This document shows positions 14,616 to 23,442 of a DNA stretch of 51,051 nt, in pieces. Source of the stretch: DATAES01 sp036493595. GTDB lineage: Bacteria > Actinomycetota > Acidimicrobiia > Acidimicrobiales > JACDCH01. Where the stretch lies: the NCBI GenBank assembly GCA_036493595.1, contig DASXPN010000120.1, positions 1 to 51,051 of the forward strand, read 5' to 3'. A model generated the notes under the pieces. It did no database searches. It was not told where the DNA came from and saw only the letters and a program-made list of their open reading frames with translations. Each line of letters opens with the position of its first letter. Positions within the stretch are counted from its first letter, which is position 1. Made by a program: the position numbers and the translations under genes.

Positions 14616-16076
14616 ATGTCGACCGGCGCCAGACATATGGCCGGCCGCTCGCGTCGTAGCTGGCTCCAACGTCTGGCCATCGGCAGCGGCGTCCTCCTCA
14701 CCATCTTCTGCCTCGCGGCCGCGAGCCTCGTGGGCTACGTGTTCTGGGCGACGGGGCGGTTCGCGCGCGCCGATCTCACACTCGACAGCGCCGGCGCGAA
14801 CCAGCCGCGCAACTACCTGATCATCGGATCGGACAGTCGCGACAACGTCGACCCCAACGACCCGTCGGCCGGCGCGTTCCTCGGGCCGGGTGAGCCTGCC
14901 GGCAAGCGGTCGGACACGATCCTGCTCGTTCGTATCGACCCGGTGGCCGGGACCGTGAAGATGCTGTCGTTCCCCCGCGACCTTTGGGTGCCGCTGTCCG
15001 ACACGGGTCAGAACGATCGCATCAACGCCGCGTACGGGCGCGGCCGGCAAGTGCTCGTCGACACGATTCGCAAGGACTTCGGGGTCGTCGTCAACAACTA
15101 CATCGAAGTCGACTTCCGCGGCTTCAAGGATCTCGTCAACGCGCTCAACGGCGTGCCGATGTACTTCGACACCGCGATGCGCGATGCGAACACCGGCCTC
15201 GACATCGAACAACCAGGCTGCGTGACCCTCGACGGCGATCAGGCGCTCGCGTTCGCGCGATCGCGGCACCTCCAGTTTCAGGACGGCAAGGGCCGCTGGC
15301 AGGACGATCCCACGGGCGACCTGGGCCGCATCACCCGCCAGCAGATCTTCGTTCGCAGGGCGCTGCACAAGGCGCTTTCCATCGGTCTGATCACGAACCC
15401 GAAGACGTTCTTCGATCTGCTCAACGTCGCCACCAACAGCGTCACGATCGACCAGACGTTGGACCGTGGCGACCTCAACGAGTTGCGCCAACGGTTCCAG
15501 TCGCTCGACCCCAACGACATCCAGTCGTTCTCGTTGCCGGTCACGAACCACACGACCGCCGCCGGCGCAGCCGTGTTGTTGCTGCAGGACGCGCAGGCCC
15601 AACCGATCCTCGACATATTCCGCGGCAAGGATCCCGCCTCGCTCGCAGAAGGTTCCGTGTCGGTCAGCGTGCTCAACGGCACCGGTGTCGCCGGACAAGC
15701 CCGCGATGTCGGCCAAGCGCTGGCGGCCGTCGGTTTCGCCGTGGGTCCCGCCGGAAACTCCGCGGCGGTACCGACGACCGCCATCCACTACGCGCCAGGG
15801 TCGGAGCAGGCCGCGGATCTGCTGGCGCGGCACCTGACGGCACCGTCGAGTCAGGTCGCTGATCCGTCGCTCGATGCCAACCACGTCACCCTCGTCACGG
15901 GGACGGACTTCACGACGGTGATGCAGACCCCGCGCCCGCCCGCGAACCCCGACACGACGTCGACCACCGCGCCGTCGACGGCGTCCGACGGTGCCACGGC
16001 CACGACGATCCCGCCGACGACGACCACCGTCGTCGGCATCACACCCGGAGAAGCACCGCCGGGCGTGTCGTGTTGA
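14616..16076 (+). CDS. LytR-CpsA-Psr (LCP) family cell-wall ligase with LytR_C domain
   Basis: This 486-residue protein has a cytoplasmic Arg-rich N-terminus, one membrane helix (about 20-45), and an extracellular LCP domain (about 65-230) with NYLIIGSDSRD, RSDTILLVRIDP, LSFPRDLWVPL, RINAAYGRGRQ and the arginine-rich ALAFARSRH. LCP enzymes attach polymers such as arabinogalactan or teichoic acids from undecaprenyl carriers to peptidoglycan. A LytR_C domain follows (SVSVSVLNGTGVAGQARDVG), then a Thr/Pro-rich tail. The start at 14616 or an ATG at 14637 are both possible. The gene precedes a tRNA. Confidence 0.93.
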   Translation: MSTGARHMAGRSRRSWLQRLAIGSGVLLTIFCLAAASLVGYVFWATGRFARADLTLDSAGANQPRNYLIIGSDSRDNVDPNDPSAGAFLGPGEPAGKRSDTILLVRIDPVAGTVKMLSFPRDLWVPLSDTGQNDRINAAYGRGRQVLVDTIRKDFGVVVNNYIEVDFRGFKDLVNALNGVPMYFDTAMRDANTGLDIEQPGCVTLDGDQALAFARSRHLQFQDGKGRWQDDPTGDLGRITRQQIFVRRALHKALSIGLITNPKTFFDLLNVATNSVTIDQTLDRGDLNELRQRFQSLDPNDIQSFSLPVTNHTTAAGAAVLLLQDAQAQPILDIFRGKDPASLAEGSVSVSVLNGTGVAGQARDVGQALAAVGFAVGPAGNSAAVPTTAIHYAPGSEQAADLLARHLTAPSSQVADPSLDANHVTLVTGTDFTTVMQTPRPPANPDTTSTTAPSTASDGATATTIPPTTTTVVGITPGEAPPGVSC

Positions 16077-16097
16077 TGGCATAGGGTTTCGCTCCCT

Positions 16098-16169
16098 GCC
16101 CCCGTAGCTCAGCGGATAGAGCAGCGGCCTCCGGAGCCGTGTGCGGGCGTTCGAGTCGCCCCGGGGGCG
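16098..16169 (+). tRNA. tRNA-Arg (anticodon CCG)
   Basis: A full cloverleaf folds: acceptor GCCCCCG pairs with CGGGGGC, D-stem GCTC/GAGC, anticodon stem GCGGC/GCCGT with loop CTCCGGA giving anticodon CCG (decodes CGG), a 4-nt variable loop and T-arm GGGCG-TTCGAGT-CGCCC. CCA is not encoded. The 148 bp between it and the permease gene hold nothing I can identify; no att-like repeat of the tRNA 3' end is seen. Confidence 0.95.
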
Positions 16170-16317
16170 CCCTCGCAGTGTGCCGGTGTCGTGGTAGCAC
16201 CAACGAGTCGAGCGCGCTGGCATCCTGGCCACCCGGCTGGGAACGGTGCACTGTGATCGGACGCCGGCCGCGGCATCGAGCGCCGCGGCTGTCAGTCCGG
16301 CCGGGAGAGGCAGAGGT

Positions 16318-18840
16318 GTGACGCGACAGCTTGCGCGGGTGGTGGCGTACCGCTTTCGGGTCACGTTCGCGCGGCGGCGTGGTGACTACCTCGCGTTGGT
16401 GCTGCTGGTCGGTTTGCTCGGCGGCGTCGCGATGGCATCGATCGCGGCGGGTCGTAGGACCCAGTCCGCGTTTCCGGCGTTCGCGGCGAGCACGAACCCG
16501 TCGACGGTCACGATGTCGGTGTACGGGAATGCCGCCGGAGCGTCGGGCTACAGCGCCGCGCTCGGTGACGCGATCGCGCGTCTGCCGCAGGTGAAGCACG
16601 TCGAGAGCTGGGTCGGCGCAGGCGTGGCGACCCTGAAGCCGGATGGGGCTCCTGACATGCAGTCAAGCCTCAACCCGGTGGGCAGTGTGGACGGGCTGTT
16701 CTTCGACGAGGATCGGGCCACCGCGGTGCAGGGCCGCATGGCCGATCCGGGTCGCGAGGACGAGTTCGTCACCACCGCGCTGGGCGCGCAGCTGCTCGGC
16801 GCGCATGTCGGTCAGGTGATCCCGACCGGGCTGTACGGACCCGACCAGTTCGCTCAGCCGGGCTTCGGCACCGCCAGCGTGCCTCCGCTGCGGCGGATCG
16901 ACATGACGCTGGTCGGCATCGTCGAGTTCAACAGCGAGGTCATCGAAGACGACGTCGACCGGGTACCCACCAACGTGCTGTATACGCCGGCGCTGACGCG
17001 ATCGTTGCTCGCGGACGGCGCGGTGCAGGGCACCTGGTACGCGATGCAGTTGGTGCACGGTGACCGCGACGTCGCCGCGGTGGAGCAGGCGCTGCTCGGG
17101 GTGATCCCGCCGGACGAGGTCCCGAACTTCCGGGTGACGTCCATCACTGACGCGAAGGTGGAGCGCGCGATCAGGCCCGAGTCCATCGCGCTCGGCGCGT
17201 TCGGTGCGATCGCTGCGCTGGCCGCGTTGGCGATCGCGGGACAGGCGGTCAACCGCCAGGTCCGCGCCGCCGATCCCGACCTCGAGGTGCTGCGCGCACT
17301 CGGCGCCAGCCCCGGCACCACCCTGGTCGATGGCGCCGTCGGCGTGTTCGCCGCGATCGTGATCGGCGCGTTACTGGCGGTCGCGATGGCGGTCGCCCTT
17401 TCGCCGCTGGCGCCGCTCGGGCCAGTGCGGCGCGTCTACCCATCACCCGGGATCGCGGCCGACTGGACCGTGTTCGCGACCGGCTTTGTCGTCCTCGTGG
17501 GCGGGCTCGGTGCCGTGGCCGCGGTGGTCGCGCACCGGTTCGGCGCCCGCCGAGCCGCCGAGTCGTCGGTGTCGTCTCCCGCCCGCGGGTCTCACGTCGC
17601 GACCATGGCCGCGAGTGCCGGAATGCCGGCGCCCGCGGTCGTCGGACTTCGCTTCGCGCTCGAGCCGGGTCAAGGCCGCACCGCCGTGCCCGTGCGCTCC
17701 GCGCTGATCGGGTCGATCCTCGCGGTCGCGGTCGTCGCCTCCACACTGACCTTCGGCGCGGGGCTGCGCACGCTCGTCGCCAAGCCCAGCCTGTACGGAT
17801 GGAACTGGACGCTCGGGCTGTCGTCGATCTACGGAGTGCCCCCGCCCGCACTGCAGCTCCTCGACCGCGACCCCGTAGTCGACGGCTACGCCAGCTACCA
17901 AGACTCCCACGCGCAGCTCGATGGCCAAGACGTGCCGGTCCTGCTCGGCCCCATCAACGCCAAGGTCGCGCCACCGATCCTCTCAGGCCACGGTCTCACC
18001 GCGGACAACCAGATCGTCCTCGGCGCGGCCACCCTCGCCAGCCTCCACAAGCAGGTCGGCGACAGCCTCGTGGGCAGCTTCGGCACACCGGCCAACGCGC
18101 CCTTCTACGTCGCACCGACCAGGGTCACCATCGTCGGCACCGCGACGCTGCCCGCGGTGGTCGGGTCCGGCAGCTTCGCCGACCACACGACCATGGGCTC
18201 CGGCGCCATCTTGTCCAACGCGTTCATCGGCCAACAGGCCAACCCCGACCCAATACTGGGCGGCCCACCGCTGGTGTTCGTACGCATGCGCGGCGGCGTG
18301 AGCCAAGACGCCGCGCAGACCGACTTGCAGCGCGTCGCCGACGCCGGCAACAGCGCGTTCGCCGCCGATCCCAATGCGGCCGGCGCCGAGGTCGACGTGC
18401 TCCCCGTGCAACACCCAGCCGAGATCGTGAACTATGCCGCCACCGGCTCCACGCCGGTCGTCCTCGCCGCCGGCCTCGCGGTCGGCGCCGTAGCCGCGCT
18501 CGGCCTCACCCTGTACTCCTCGGTCCGGCGACGACGCCGCGATCTGGCCCTCCTCAAGACATTGGGCTTCACGAAACGACAACTCGGCGTCGCCATCGCC
18601 TGCCAAGCGTTGGTGGCCGGCATCGTTGGCGTCGCCATCGGGCTACCGCTCGGCATCGCCGCCGGTCGGTGGCTCTGGACCCTGTTTGCCCGCGACATCT
18701 ACGCCGTTCCTCAACCCGTCGTGCCGGCATCGCTCTTCCTCGTTGCGGTCGGCACGCTCGGCCTCGTCCTGATCGTCGCCGCGCTGCCGGGCCGTGTGGC
18801 CGCCCGCACCCCCGCCGCCCTCGTCCTCCGCTCAGAATGA
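16318..18840 (+). CDS. FtsX-like ABC transporter permease
   Basis: This 840-residue membrane protein has the double MacB/FtsX layout: a first membrane helix (DYLALVLLVGLLGGVAMASIAAG), a long extracellular domain, three helices near residues 290-410, a further helix (SILAVAVVASTLTFGAG), a second extracellular domain, then three closing helices (VVLAAGLAVGAVAALGL, ALVAGIVGVAIGLPLG, LFLVAVGTLGLVLIVAAL). Such proteins extrude lipids or lipoproteins, or transmit force to periplasmic hydrolases. The GTG at 16318 follows a strong GGGAGAGG. No ATPase gene is adjacent, which is unusual for this family. Confidence 0.85.
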   Translation: MTRQLARVVAYRFRVTFARRRGDYLALVLLVGLLGGVAMASIAAGRRTQSAFPAFAASTNPSTVTMSVYGNAAGASGYSAALGDAIARLPQVKHVESWVGAGVATLKPDGAPDMQSSLNPVGSVDGLFFDEDRATAVQGRMADPGREDEFVTTALGAQLLGAHVGQVIPTGLYGPDQFAQPGFGTASVPPLRRIDMTLVGIVEFNSEVIEDDVDRVPTNVLYTPALTRSLLADGAVQGTWYAMQLVHGDRDVAAVEQALLGVIPPDEVPNFRVTSITDAKVERAIRPESIALGAFGAIAALAALAIAGQAVNRQVRAADPDLEVLRALGASPGTTLVDGAVGVFAAIVIGALLAVAMAVALSPLAPLGPVRRVYPSPGIAADWTVFATGFVVLVGGLGAVAAVVAHRFGARRAAESSVSSPARGSHVATMAASAGMPAPAVVGLRFALEPGQGRTAVPVRSALIGSILAVAVVASTLTFGAGLRTLVAKPSLYGWNWTLGLSSIYGVPPPALQLLDRDPVVDGYASYQDSHAQLDGQDVPVLLGPINAKVAPPILSGHGLTADNQIVLGAATLASLHKQVGDSLVGSFGTPANAPFYVAPTRVTIVGTATLPAVVGSGSFADHTTMGSGAILSNAFIGQQANPDPILGGPPLVFVRMRGGVSQDAAQTDLQRVADAGNSAFAADPNAAGAEVDVLPVQHPAEIVNYAATGSTPVVLAAGLAVGAVAALGLTLYSSVRRRRRDLALLKTLGFTKRQLGVAIACQALVAGIVGVAIGLPLGIAAGRWLWTLFARDIYAVPQPVVPASLFLVAVGTLGLVLIVAALPGRVAARTPAALVLRSE

Positions 18841-18883
18841 GGCTGGACTGTGGTCCGTGCTGCGCTCGGTCTGACAGTCAGCC
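18841..18883. terminator. Bidirectional hairpin between convergent genes
   Basis: GGCTGGACTGT (18841-18851) pairs with ACAGTCAGCC (18874-18883) with one bulged base. It lies right after the permease stop and covers the end of the convergent SnoaL gene. No U-tract follows, so it may act as an mRNA end stabiliser. Confidence 0.45.
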
Positions 18884-19273
18884 AGCGAGGAACGCGTCGA
18901 CAGCCGCCACATCATCGAAGTAGTGCCACGCCTCGCTGACCTGGCCATCGCGCATCGCGAACACCACCGTCGAGCGGACGTCGAGCGTTCGTCCTGCGAT
19001 CGACGCCGTGTCACGTCCTACGCCCGCGACGTGATCATTGCTCGCCATCACGTCGATGACATTCGCCTGCAACGTCCCACCTGACGCTTCGCCATACGCA
19101 CCGAGGACGCCGAGGGTGGCATCGCGGCCGATGTGAGCGCCGGACAACTTGCTGTTGCCCGGAAAGTGCCAGACGATGTCGTCGGCGAAGAGCTCTACCA
19201 ACGCCGGGACATCCCCAGTGTTGAATGCCTCGTACCCCCGTCGAATGCTGGTTTCGTTCTCGGCTGCGCCCAT
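18878..19273 (-). CDS. SnoaL-like NTF2-fold protein
   Basis: This 131-residue protein is a SnoaL_2/ketosteroid-isomerase-like domain: IRRGYEAFNTGDVPALVELFADDIVWHFPG, followed by GTLQANVIDVMASNDHVAGVGRDTA and RSTVVFAMRDGQVSEAWHYFDD. It is a single compact domain of the normal length with no signal peptide. The specific reaction is unknown. The 293 bp between its start and the Ddn-type gene hold only a possible small reverse-strand gene and a putative -10 box. Confidence 0.87.
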   Translation of the reverse strand: MGAAENETSIRRGYEAFNTGDVPALVELFADDIVWHFPGNSKLSGAHIGRDATLGVLGAYGEASGGTLQANVIDVMASNDHVAGVGRDTASIAGRTLDVRSTVVFAMRDGQVSEAWHYFDDVAAVDAFLAG

Positions 19274-19302
19274 CGGAGATCCTCCGTCGTAGTGGTCAAG
19301 CG

Positions 19303-19479
19303 CTATTCGTCACCGACCACCTCGGAGATCACTTCAGATCGGGACTCCGGACGCGCGCTGAAGGTCACGCATTTCGCGGTCGCCTTGATCGCCGGGTCGA
19401 GCGCACCGCTGTCGCCGATCATCGTGACGAGCTCGTCGTCTGGCCTGTGCGCGAGCCGGTCGCGCAGACCGCGGCTCAC
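19303..19479 (-). CDS. Possible small protein, 58 residues
   Basis: A short reverse frame (GTG at 19479) encodes SRGLRDRLAHRPDDELV followed by TMIGDSGALDPAIKATAKCV and ends SEVISEVVGDE. Third codon positions are mostly G or C as in real genes here, and composition is protein-like, unlike the arginine-rich shadows around it. There is no Shine-Dalgarno and no family I recognise; it could be a gene remnant. Confidence 0.3.
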   Translation of the reverse strand: MSRGLRDRLAHRPDDELVTMIGDSGALDPAIKATAKCVTFSARPESRSEVISEVVGDE

Positions 19480-19553
19480 GCGACCGCCGCGGTCTTGCAC
19501 GTCTCCGCGACGGTAGACGGACGCGATGGGGGTGGGTTTCGGTTGGGCCTGGG

Positions 19554-19559
19554 TACGGT
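19554..19559 (+). promoter_or_regulatory. Putative -10 box, leaderless start
   Basis: TACGGT lies 7 nt before the ATG at 19567, with no Shine-Dalgarno between. Confidence 0.4.
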
Positions 19560-19566
19560 CGGGGCG

Positions 19567-19983
19567 ATGGCTGACATCAACGAGTTCAATCGGCACTTGA
19601 TCGACGAGTTCCGGACCAACGGCGGGAAGGTCTCGGGGCCGTTCGGGAACGCGCCGATCCTGCTGCTCACCACGACCGGCGCGAAGTCGGGGAAGGAGCG
19701 GATCAACCCGCTCGTGTTCACGCGCGACGGCGATCGCATCGTGATCATCGCCTCGAAAGGTGGCTACCCGACGAGCCCGGACTGGTTCCACAACCTGGTC
19801 GCCCATCCCGACGTGAGGGTCGAACTGCCGGGCGAGACGTTCGAAGCCAAGGCCACGGTCGTCGATGGCGGTGAGCGCGACCGGCTCTTCGCCGCGCAAG
19901 CCGCGCTGATGCCGAACTTCACGGAGTACCAGGAGAAGACCGAACGGCGCATCCCCGTCGTCGTGTTGGATCGAGTTGCGTAG
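19567..19983 (+). CDS. Nitroreductase/deazaflavin-dependent oxidoreductase (Ddn family)
   Basis: This 138-residue protein belongs to the F420-dependent Ddn family (the mycobacterial member activates the drug pretomanid). It has NEFNRHLIDEFRTNGGKVSG, ILLLTTTGAKSGKERINPLVF, IVIIASKGGYPTSPDWFHNLVAHPDV and the closing ERRIPVVVLDRV. Members use F420H2 to reduce quinones or nitro groups. The ATG at 19567 is preceded by a TACGGT box at 7 nt, not by a Shine-Dalgarno. It is the third F420-linked gene in this window. Confidence 0.93.
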   Translation: MADINEFNRHLIDEFRTNGGKVSGPFGNAPILLLTTTGAKSGKERINPLVFTRDGDRIVIIASKGGYPTSPDWFHNLVAHPDVRVELPGETFEAKATVVDGGERDRLFAAQAALMPNFTEYQEKTERRIPVVVLDRVA

Positions 19984-20011
19984 AAGGTCCCGACAGCCCG
20001 GGGTCGTCCCC

Positions 20012-20017
20012 TAGGAT
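20012..20017 (+). promoter_or_regulatory. Putative -10 box, leaderless start
   Basis: TAGGAT lies 6 nt before the ATG at 20024 of the response regulator. Confidence 0.4.
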
Positions 20018-20023
20018 GCGTTG

Positions 20024-20416
20024 ATGCCGGACAGCAGGGTGCTCGTGGTCGACGACGATCCGGTGATCCTCAAGCTCCTCGAGGTGAACTTCGAGATGGA
20101 GGGGTTCACGGTCATCCTCGCCCACGACGGCGACGAAGGCATCGAGGTGGCTCGCAGCGAGCAGCCCGACATCATCGTCAGCGACATCATGATGCCGAAG
20201 AAGTCGGGTCTCGAGCTGGTCACCGAGATCAAGGGCGATCCCGCCACGCGCGACATCCCGATCATCCTGCTCTCCGCCAAGGCGCAGAACGCCGACGTCC
20301 GCTCCGGTATGGAAGCCGGCGCCGACGACTACATCACCAAGCCTTTCGAACCCCTCGACCTCGTCGACCGCGTGAATCGGTTGCTGTCGGCGAGGGCCTC
20401 CAAGCGATCCTCCTGA
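20024..20416 (+). CDS. Single-domain response regulator (CheY-like receiver)
   Basis: This 130-residue protein is a receiver domain only. The acidic triad D10-D11-D12, the phospho-acceptor D54 (SDIMMP), S84 and K106 (ITKPFEP) are all present. There is no output domain, so it must act by protein contact, for example in a phosphorelay or on a polar organiser. No kinase gene is adjacent. It ends 18 bp before argS, so the two may be co-transcribed; placing a receiver in front of a tRNA synthetase is unusual. Confidence 0.93.
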   Translation: MPDSRVLVVDDDPVILKLLEVNFEMEGFTVILAHDGDEGIEVARSEQPDIIVSDIMMPKKSGLELVTEIKGDPATRDIPIILLSAKAQNADVRSGMEAGADDYITKPFEPLDLVDRVNRLLSARASKRSS

Positions 20417-20434
20417 TCCGGCCGGAGCTCATCC

Positions 20435-22039
20435 GTGATCCGTGACAGTCTCGAACGATCGTTGCGTGACGCCCTCGCGGCGGTCGGCGTCAACGCACCT
20501 GAGGCCGTGCACCTCGAGCGCCCCGCCCGCCGCGAGCACGGCGATTGGTCATCGAACATCGCGCTCGCGTCGGCGAAGGCGGCCGGCCGCAATCCTCGTG
20601 CGCTCGCCACCGCGCTGGCCGCCCACCTCACCGACAATCCCCCGCCCCACGTCGAACGGATCGAGCTCGCGGGCCCGGGCTTCATCAACTTCCACCTGCG
20701 GCCGACGTGGCTTGTCGAGGTGCTGCGTGAGGTCGTCACCGTGGGCGAGCGCGGTTATGCCCGCTTCGACTTCGGCGCAGGTACCCGCGTCGACGTCGAG
20801 TACGTGTCGGCCAACCCCACCGGTCCGCTGCACGCGGGCGGCGGCCGGTGGGCGGCATACGGCGACGCGCTGTCGAACCTGCTCGAGCGGTGCGGCTACG
20901 CCGTGACCCGTGAGTACTACCTCAACGACCGCGGCACGCAGATGGGACTGTTCGCCGCGTCGCTCGCCGCCGCCAAGAGGGGTGACGCGGTCCCGCCTGA
21001 CGGTTACAAGGGCGAGTACATCCAGGAGTGGGCCTCCGAGATGCCAGACGGCGCCGATCCCGCGCAGTGGGGTTACGAGCGGGTGAAGCGCGACCTCGCG
21101 TCGACTCTCGCGCGCATGGGCGTCGCGTTCGACGTGTGGTTCAGCGAGCAGTCACTCGTCGACCGCCATCTGGTCGAGGCCACGCTCGAGGACCTGCGGG
21201 ATCACGGCGAGGCCTTCGACGCCGAGGGCGCGACGTGGTTGCGGACCACCGACTTCGGCGACGACAAGGACCGCGTGCTCGTGAAGTCCGACGGCGAGCC
21301 GACGTACCTGCTGCCGGACATCGCGTACCACCGCGACAAGTTCGAGCGCGGGCACGACTTGTTGATCGACGTGTGGGGCGCGGATCACCACGGTTACGTG
21401 ACCCGCCTGAAGAACGGTGTCCGAGCGCTCGGACACGACCCCGACGAGCTCGAGATCATCCTCGGACAGCTTGTGCTGCTCGTACGAAACGGCGAACCGG
21501 TGCGGTTGTCCAAGCGCGCCGGCGATCTCGTGTTGCTCGACGATTTGCTCGACGCGGTCGGCCCCGACGTGGCTCGATTGACGTTCCTGTTGCAGTCGCT
21601 CGACAGCCGCCAGACCATCGACCTCGACGTCATCACCGCGCAGTCGATGGAGAATCCGGTCTTCTACGTGCAGATGGCGCACGCGCGCATTGCAGGTATC
21701 GCGCGACGTGCAGCAGGCGTCGGGATCGAGCGGGCACGACTCGATGCCACCGATCTCTCGTTGCTCGAGCATCAGCGCGAGCTCGAACTGTTGCGGACGC
21801 TGTCGGAGCTGCCGGACGTCGTCACGAGTGCGACGAGGGATCGCGCGCCGCACAAGGTGACGACATGGGTGCGCGAGCTCGCGGACCGGTTCCACGGCTT
21901 CTACCACGACTGTTACGTGATCGGCGACGACATCCCGCTCGAGTTGACGCAGGCGCGGCTCTGGCTCGTCGAATCGACTCGCATCGGCCTGGCCATCGCG
22001 CTCGATCTGCTCGGCGTGTCCGCGCCGGAGTCGATGTAG
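20435..22039 (+). CDS. argS: Arginyl-tRNA synthetase
   Basis: This 534-residue class I synthetase charges tRNA-Arg. The Arg-tRNA N-domain (1-100) is followed by VEYVSANPTGPLHAGGGR, where the HIGH motif reads HAGG, then RYLNDRG-type residues (EYYLNDRGTQMG), the DYLLPDIAYHRDK-like block (PTYLLPDIAYHRDKFERG), WGADHHGY, and the KMSKS equivalent VRLSKRAGD. The C-terminal DALR domain (ITAQSMENPVFYVQMAHARI...) is present. The GTG at 20435 has GGAG about 8 nt upstream. It heads the amino-acid gene run argS-lysA. Confidence 0.96.
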   Translation: MIRDSLERSLRDALAAVGVNAPEAVHLERPARREHGDWSSNIALASAKAAGRNPRALATALAAHLTDNPPPHVERIELAGPGFINFHLRPTWLVEVLREVVTVGERGYARFDFGAGTRVDVEYVSANPTGPLHAGGGRWAAYGDALSNLLERCGYAVTREYYLNDRGTQMGLFAASLAAAKRGDAVPPDGYKGEYIQEWASEMPDGADPAQWGYERVKRDLASTLARMGVAFDVWFSEQSLVDRHLVEATLEDLRDHGEAFDAEGATWLRTTDFGDDKDRVLVKSDGEPTYLLPDIAYHRDKFERGHDLLIDVWGADHHGYVTRLKNGVRALGHDPDELEIILGQLVLLVRNGEPVRLSKRAGDLVLLDDLLDAVGPDVARLTFLLQSLDSRQTIDLDVITAQSMENPVFYVQMAHARIAGIARRAAGVGIERARLDATDLSLLEHQRELELLRTLSELPDVVTSATRDRAPHKVTTWVRELADRFHGFYHDCYVIGDDIPLELTQARLWLVESTRIGLAIALDLLGVSAPESM

Positions 22040-22044
22040 CGAGC

Positions 22045-23346
22045 ATGAGCCGTCCGGTCCCGCGGCAGCTGCTGCCGGACACCGCAGCCGTCGACGATGA
22101 CGGCTGGCTCACGATCGGCGGCTGCTCGACGTCCGCACTCGCGAACGAGTTCGGCACTCCGTTGTTCGTGTACGACGAGACCCACCTGCGCGCTCGCTGC
22201 CGGGAGGCGGTGGCCGCCTTTCCCGATGGTGTCGCGTACGCCACGAAGGCGTTCCTGTGCCGCGCGATGGCGAGGCTCGCGCTCGACGAAGGCATGGTGC
22301 TCGATGTCGCCACCGGCGGCGAGCTGCATGTCGCGCTCGCCGCGGGCGCGGCGGGCGATCAGCTCGTGTTGCACGGCAACAACAAGAGCGAGGACGAGTT
22401 GGCGCGCGCGTGCGAGGTCGGCGCCACGATCGTCATCGACTCATTCGACGAGATCGATCGACTCGAGTCACTGCATCGTGGCGACGGGGCGACGCAGGGG
22501 GCGGCGCGGTCGATAACGCAGGCGCCCCGTGTGCTCGTGCGCGTCACCCCCGGGGTCGAAGCGCATACGCACGAGTTCGTGCGCACCGGCCAGATCGATT
22601 CGAAGTTCGGGTTCGGCATCGAGTCGGGCGCCGCAACGCGCGCCATCGAACGCGCCGCGGCCAGCGCCGCGATGCGCCTCGCCGGCGTGCATCTCCACAT
22701 CGGTAGCCAGGTGTTCGTGGCGGACTTCTTCCACCAGGCCATCGACGTGGTCGCGCCGTTCTTGCATGGCTTCGATCTCGAGGAGCTCTCGATCGGCGGC
22801 GGCCTCGGCGTCGCCTACGTCGACGGTGAGGAAGCTCCGACGATCTCGCAGTGGGCGCGCTCCGTCCGCGACGCAGCCGATGCCGCGGGCATCCGCGCTC
22901 GCGTCACCGCCGAGCCGGGCCGAGCCATCGTGGCCGCGGCCGCCATCACGCTCTACACGGTCGGCACAGTGAAAGACCTGCCGGGCATTCGCACGTACGT
23001 GTCGGTCGACGGCGGCATGAGCGACAATCCCCGCCCGGTGCTCTACGGCAGCGGCTACGAGGCGTTCCTGCCGCGCGCGCCGTTCGCCGATCGTCCCCGG
23101 ACCGTGACGATCGTGGGCAAGCACTGCGAGTCGGGCGACCGGTTGGTGCGCGATGCGTCCGTCCCCGGCGACTTGGTGGTGGGCGACGTGCTCGCCACTC
23201 CCGTCACCGGTGCGTACGGCCACTCGATGGGCTCCAACTACAACAAGGTGATGCGCCCTGCAGTGGTGTTCGTGCGCAGCGGCGACGCCCGTCTCGTGGT
23301 GCGCCGCGAAACCCTCGAGGACCTGCTCCGCACTGATATCGGTTGA
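22045..23346 (+). CDS. lysA: Diaminopimelate decarboxylase
   Basis: This 433-residue PLP enzyme makes lysine from meso-diaminopimelate. The PLP lysine is K68 (YATKAF). HGNNKSEDEL, LVRVTPGVEAHTHEFVRTGQ, FGFGIE, LHIGSQ, GGGLGVAY, AEPGRAIVA and KHCESGDRLV (catalytic cysteine of the dimer partner) are all in order. The ATG at 22045 lies 5 bp after the argS stop. The argS-lysA-hom order is as in mycobacteria, except that a secreted protease gene lies between lysA and hom here. Confidence 0.97.
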   Translation: MSRPVPRQLLPDTAAVDDDGWLTIGGCSTSALANEFGTPLFVYDETHLRARCREAVAAFPDGVAYATKAFLCRAMARLALDEGMVLDVATGGELHVALAAGAAGDQLVLHGNNKSEDELARACEVGATIVIDSFDEIDRLESLHRGDGATQGAARSITQAPRVLVRVTPGVEAHTHEFVRTGQIDSKFGFGIESGAATRAIERAAASAAMRLAGVHLHIGSQVFVADFFHQAIDVVAPFLHGFDLEELSIGGGLGVAYVDGEEAPTISQWARSVRDAADAAGIRARVTAEPGRAIVAAAAITLYTVGTVKDLPGIRTYVSVDGGMSDNPRPVLYGSGYEAFLPRAPFADRPRTVTIVGKHCESGDRLVRDASVPGDLVVGDVLATPVTGAYGHSMGSNYNKVMRPAVVFVRSGDARLVVRRETLEDLLRTDIG

Positions 23347-23442
23347 ATCCTCGCTCCGCGTAACAAAGTCCACGATCGGAGCAGGAACGGGCGCAAGGGC
23401 GGCGAAACACACGGCACATCCACCGAACCTGGGAGGCAACCG

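Noticed and set aside
16098..16317. Integration site for a mobile element at tRNA-Arg
   Set aside because: No integrase, no direct repeat of the tRNA 3' end and no composition shift in the following permease gene.
18841..18883. Classical intrinsic terminator
   Set aside because: The stem has no following T-tract; kept only as a weak bidirectional hairpin.
20435..22039. argS as a defective paralogue because of the HAGG motif in place of HIGH
   Set aside because: Other class I arginyl synthetases also depart from HIGH at this place, the KMSKS-like loop and all other segments are intact, and it is the only argS seen here.
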